Origin: Ligustrum vulgare
Taxonomy: Eukaryota > Streptophyta > Magnoliopsida > Lamiales > Oleaceae
Length of the DNA: 64,000 nucleotides
Assembly: GCA_963555705.1 (NCBI GenBank)
Contig: OY743180.1
Location: 42,502,129 to 42,566,128 of the forward strand
Reading direction: 5' to 3'
Below are positions 63,301-64,000 of the stretch, one piece after another. The notes beneath the pieces were generated by a model. That model saw nothing but the letters and a program-made list of their open reading frames with translations, ran no database searches and was not told the origin of the DNA. Within the stretch, counting starts at the first letter, position 1. Each line of letters begins with the position of its first letter. The position numbers were made by a program, and so were the translations under genes.

Positions 63301-64000
63301 AATCATGGAGTTTGGATTCCGGAACTTAACAGTTAACACCAAAATACAGCGTTTGAGAAGTCCCTTCGAGCTTCAACTCAACAAACAAATCGACAATCAA
63401 CTTCTTCCGTTATCCTCTAATGCAACAAATTTTCCTTCAAAGAGGAAAAAATGAGTGAGACGGAATTTTGGAGAACCAAAAAATAAATTAAAAGTATGAA
63501 AAAACGAATCAATTCCTACAAATTAAATGAAGAACGCGAAAACTCCAGCAATCAGCAGGGATCGGCACAAGAACGATGATGATCGGAACGGTCGACAAGA
63601 ATTCGGAGCCGCACAGAGACGAATTTTTAGGGTTTTAAGGAAAATGAAATAGAATTTGACATAACGTGTCCAGCTAAAAGTATGGGCAGCCCAAACAATT
63701 CCATGCAAATCATGGAGTTTGGATTCCGGAACTTAACAGTTAACACCAAAATACAGCGTTTGAGAAGTCCCTTCGAGCTTCAACTCAACAAACAAATCGA
63801 CAATCAACTTCTTCCGTTATCCTCTAATGCAACAAATTTTCCTTCAAAGAGGAAAAAATGAGAGAGATCGAATTTTGGAGAACCAAAAATAGATTAAAAA
63901 TATGAAAAAACGAATCAATACCTAAAAAATAATTGAAGAACGCGAAAACTCCATCAATCAGCCGGGATCGGCACAAGAACGATGATGATCAGAACGGTCG
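63301..64000. repeat. Satellite units to the window edge
   Basis: B2-type unit followed by A modules resembling 50327-51000 and 59340-59900 (shared ATAATTGAAGAACGCG at about 59850 and 63929). The array is cut by the end of the window. Confidence 0.85.

Larger units (their letters stand above)
30601..64000. repeat. Satellite array, right part (about 63 B modules), continues beyond the window
   Basis: Same A and B modules as the left array, in the same orientation. Unit lengths are again 406, about 570 and about 739 bp. Two B types are mixed: B1 (GAGGAATTCTTAGGG with CCATGCAAAGCATGG) and B2 (GACGAATTTTTAGGG with CCATGCAAATCATGG). No gene, transposon or other sequence interrupts these 33.4 kb. 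Confidence 0.97.

Noticed and set aside
7532..63708. Dozens of near-identical 61-109-residue frames on the - strand of the satellite
   Set aside because: They recur because the satellite recurs. Many begin at TTG, not ATG; lengths change with module number; substitutions and single-base differences show no codon pattern; and they overlap promoter-like and AT-rich intron-like sequence.
7260..64000. CRISPR-like array
   Set aside because: Repeats are long, contiguous and lack unique spacers; context is plant retroelements and satellite.

Overview
The window looks like heterochromatin from a flowering plant, probably a eudicot. The evidence is an initiator-Met tRNA primer-binding site of plant LTR retrotransposons, relics of a Ty3/gypsy (chromovirus-like) pol end, a plant-type LOG cytokinin-activating protein, and telo-box and site II promoter motifs. 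I cannot name the species. No ordinary host gene in its own locus is visible.

Layout. (1) 1-7259 is a non-autonomous, LARD-like LTR retroelement on the + strand, called LARD-1 here: the end of its 5' LTR (1-462), an internal domain (463-3931) and a complete 3' LTR (3932-7259). (2) 7260-20667 is a tandem satellite array. (3) 20668-30600 is a second, complete element of the same family on the - strand, LARD-2. Its LTRs are 3603 and 3606 bp, its internal domain is about 2.7 kb, and it is flanked by a perfect 5-bp target duplication (GATCG) lying inside a satellite unit. (4) 30601-64000 is the same satellite array resumed, running off the window. About 46.8 kb of the 64 kb is satellite and 17.2 kb is retroelement.

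The most notable locus is the cargo of LARD-1. About 1.9 kb (about 1340-3250) that LARD-2 lacks carries two intact open reading frames antisense to the element. One is an intronless 217-residue LOG-like phosphoribohydrolase. The other is a 188-residue protein with a basic stretch followed by a Cys4 cluster, vaguely like the nucleic-acid-binding proteins of some plant RNA viruses. Each is preceded by a TTTAAATAG box, and three tandem hairpin-forming repeats lie downstream of LOG. Each full LTR also holds what looks like an antisense promoter and first exon (a 30-bp minisatellite, a TATA box, a CT-rich start region and a GTAGGTAATAG splice donor). In LARD-1 this unit points at the cargo genes.

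The satellite is built from two modules: B (about 241 bp) and A (about 165 bp). One to three A copies per B give 406-, about 570- and about 739-bp units. These are organised into several higher-order repeats (569/1138, 978, 1381, 1715/2122, 2853 and 2857 bp). Read on the - strand, module B resembles a plant housekeeping promoter (site II TGGGCT, then telo-box AAACCCTAA, then a pyrimidine-rich leader), so the satellite may have been amplified from the 5' end of a gene. The many short conserved reading frames in the array look like by-products of repetition, not genes.
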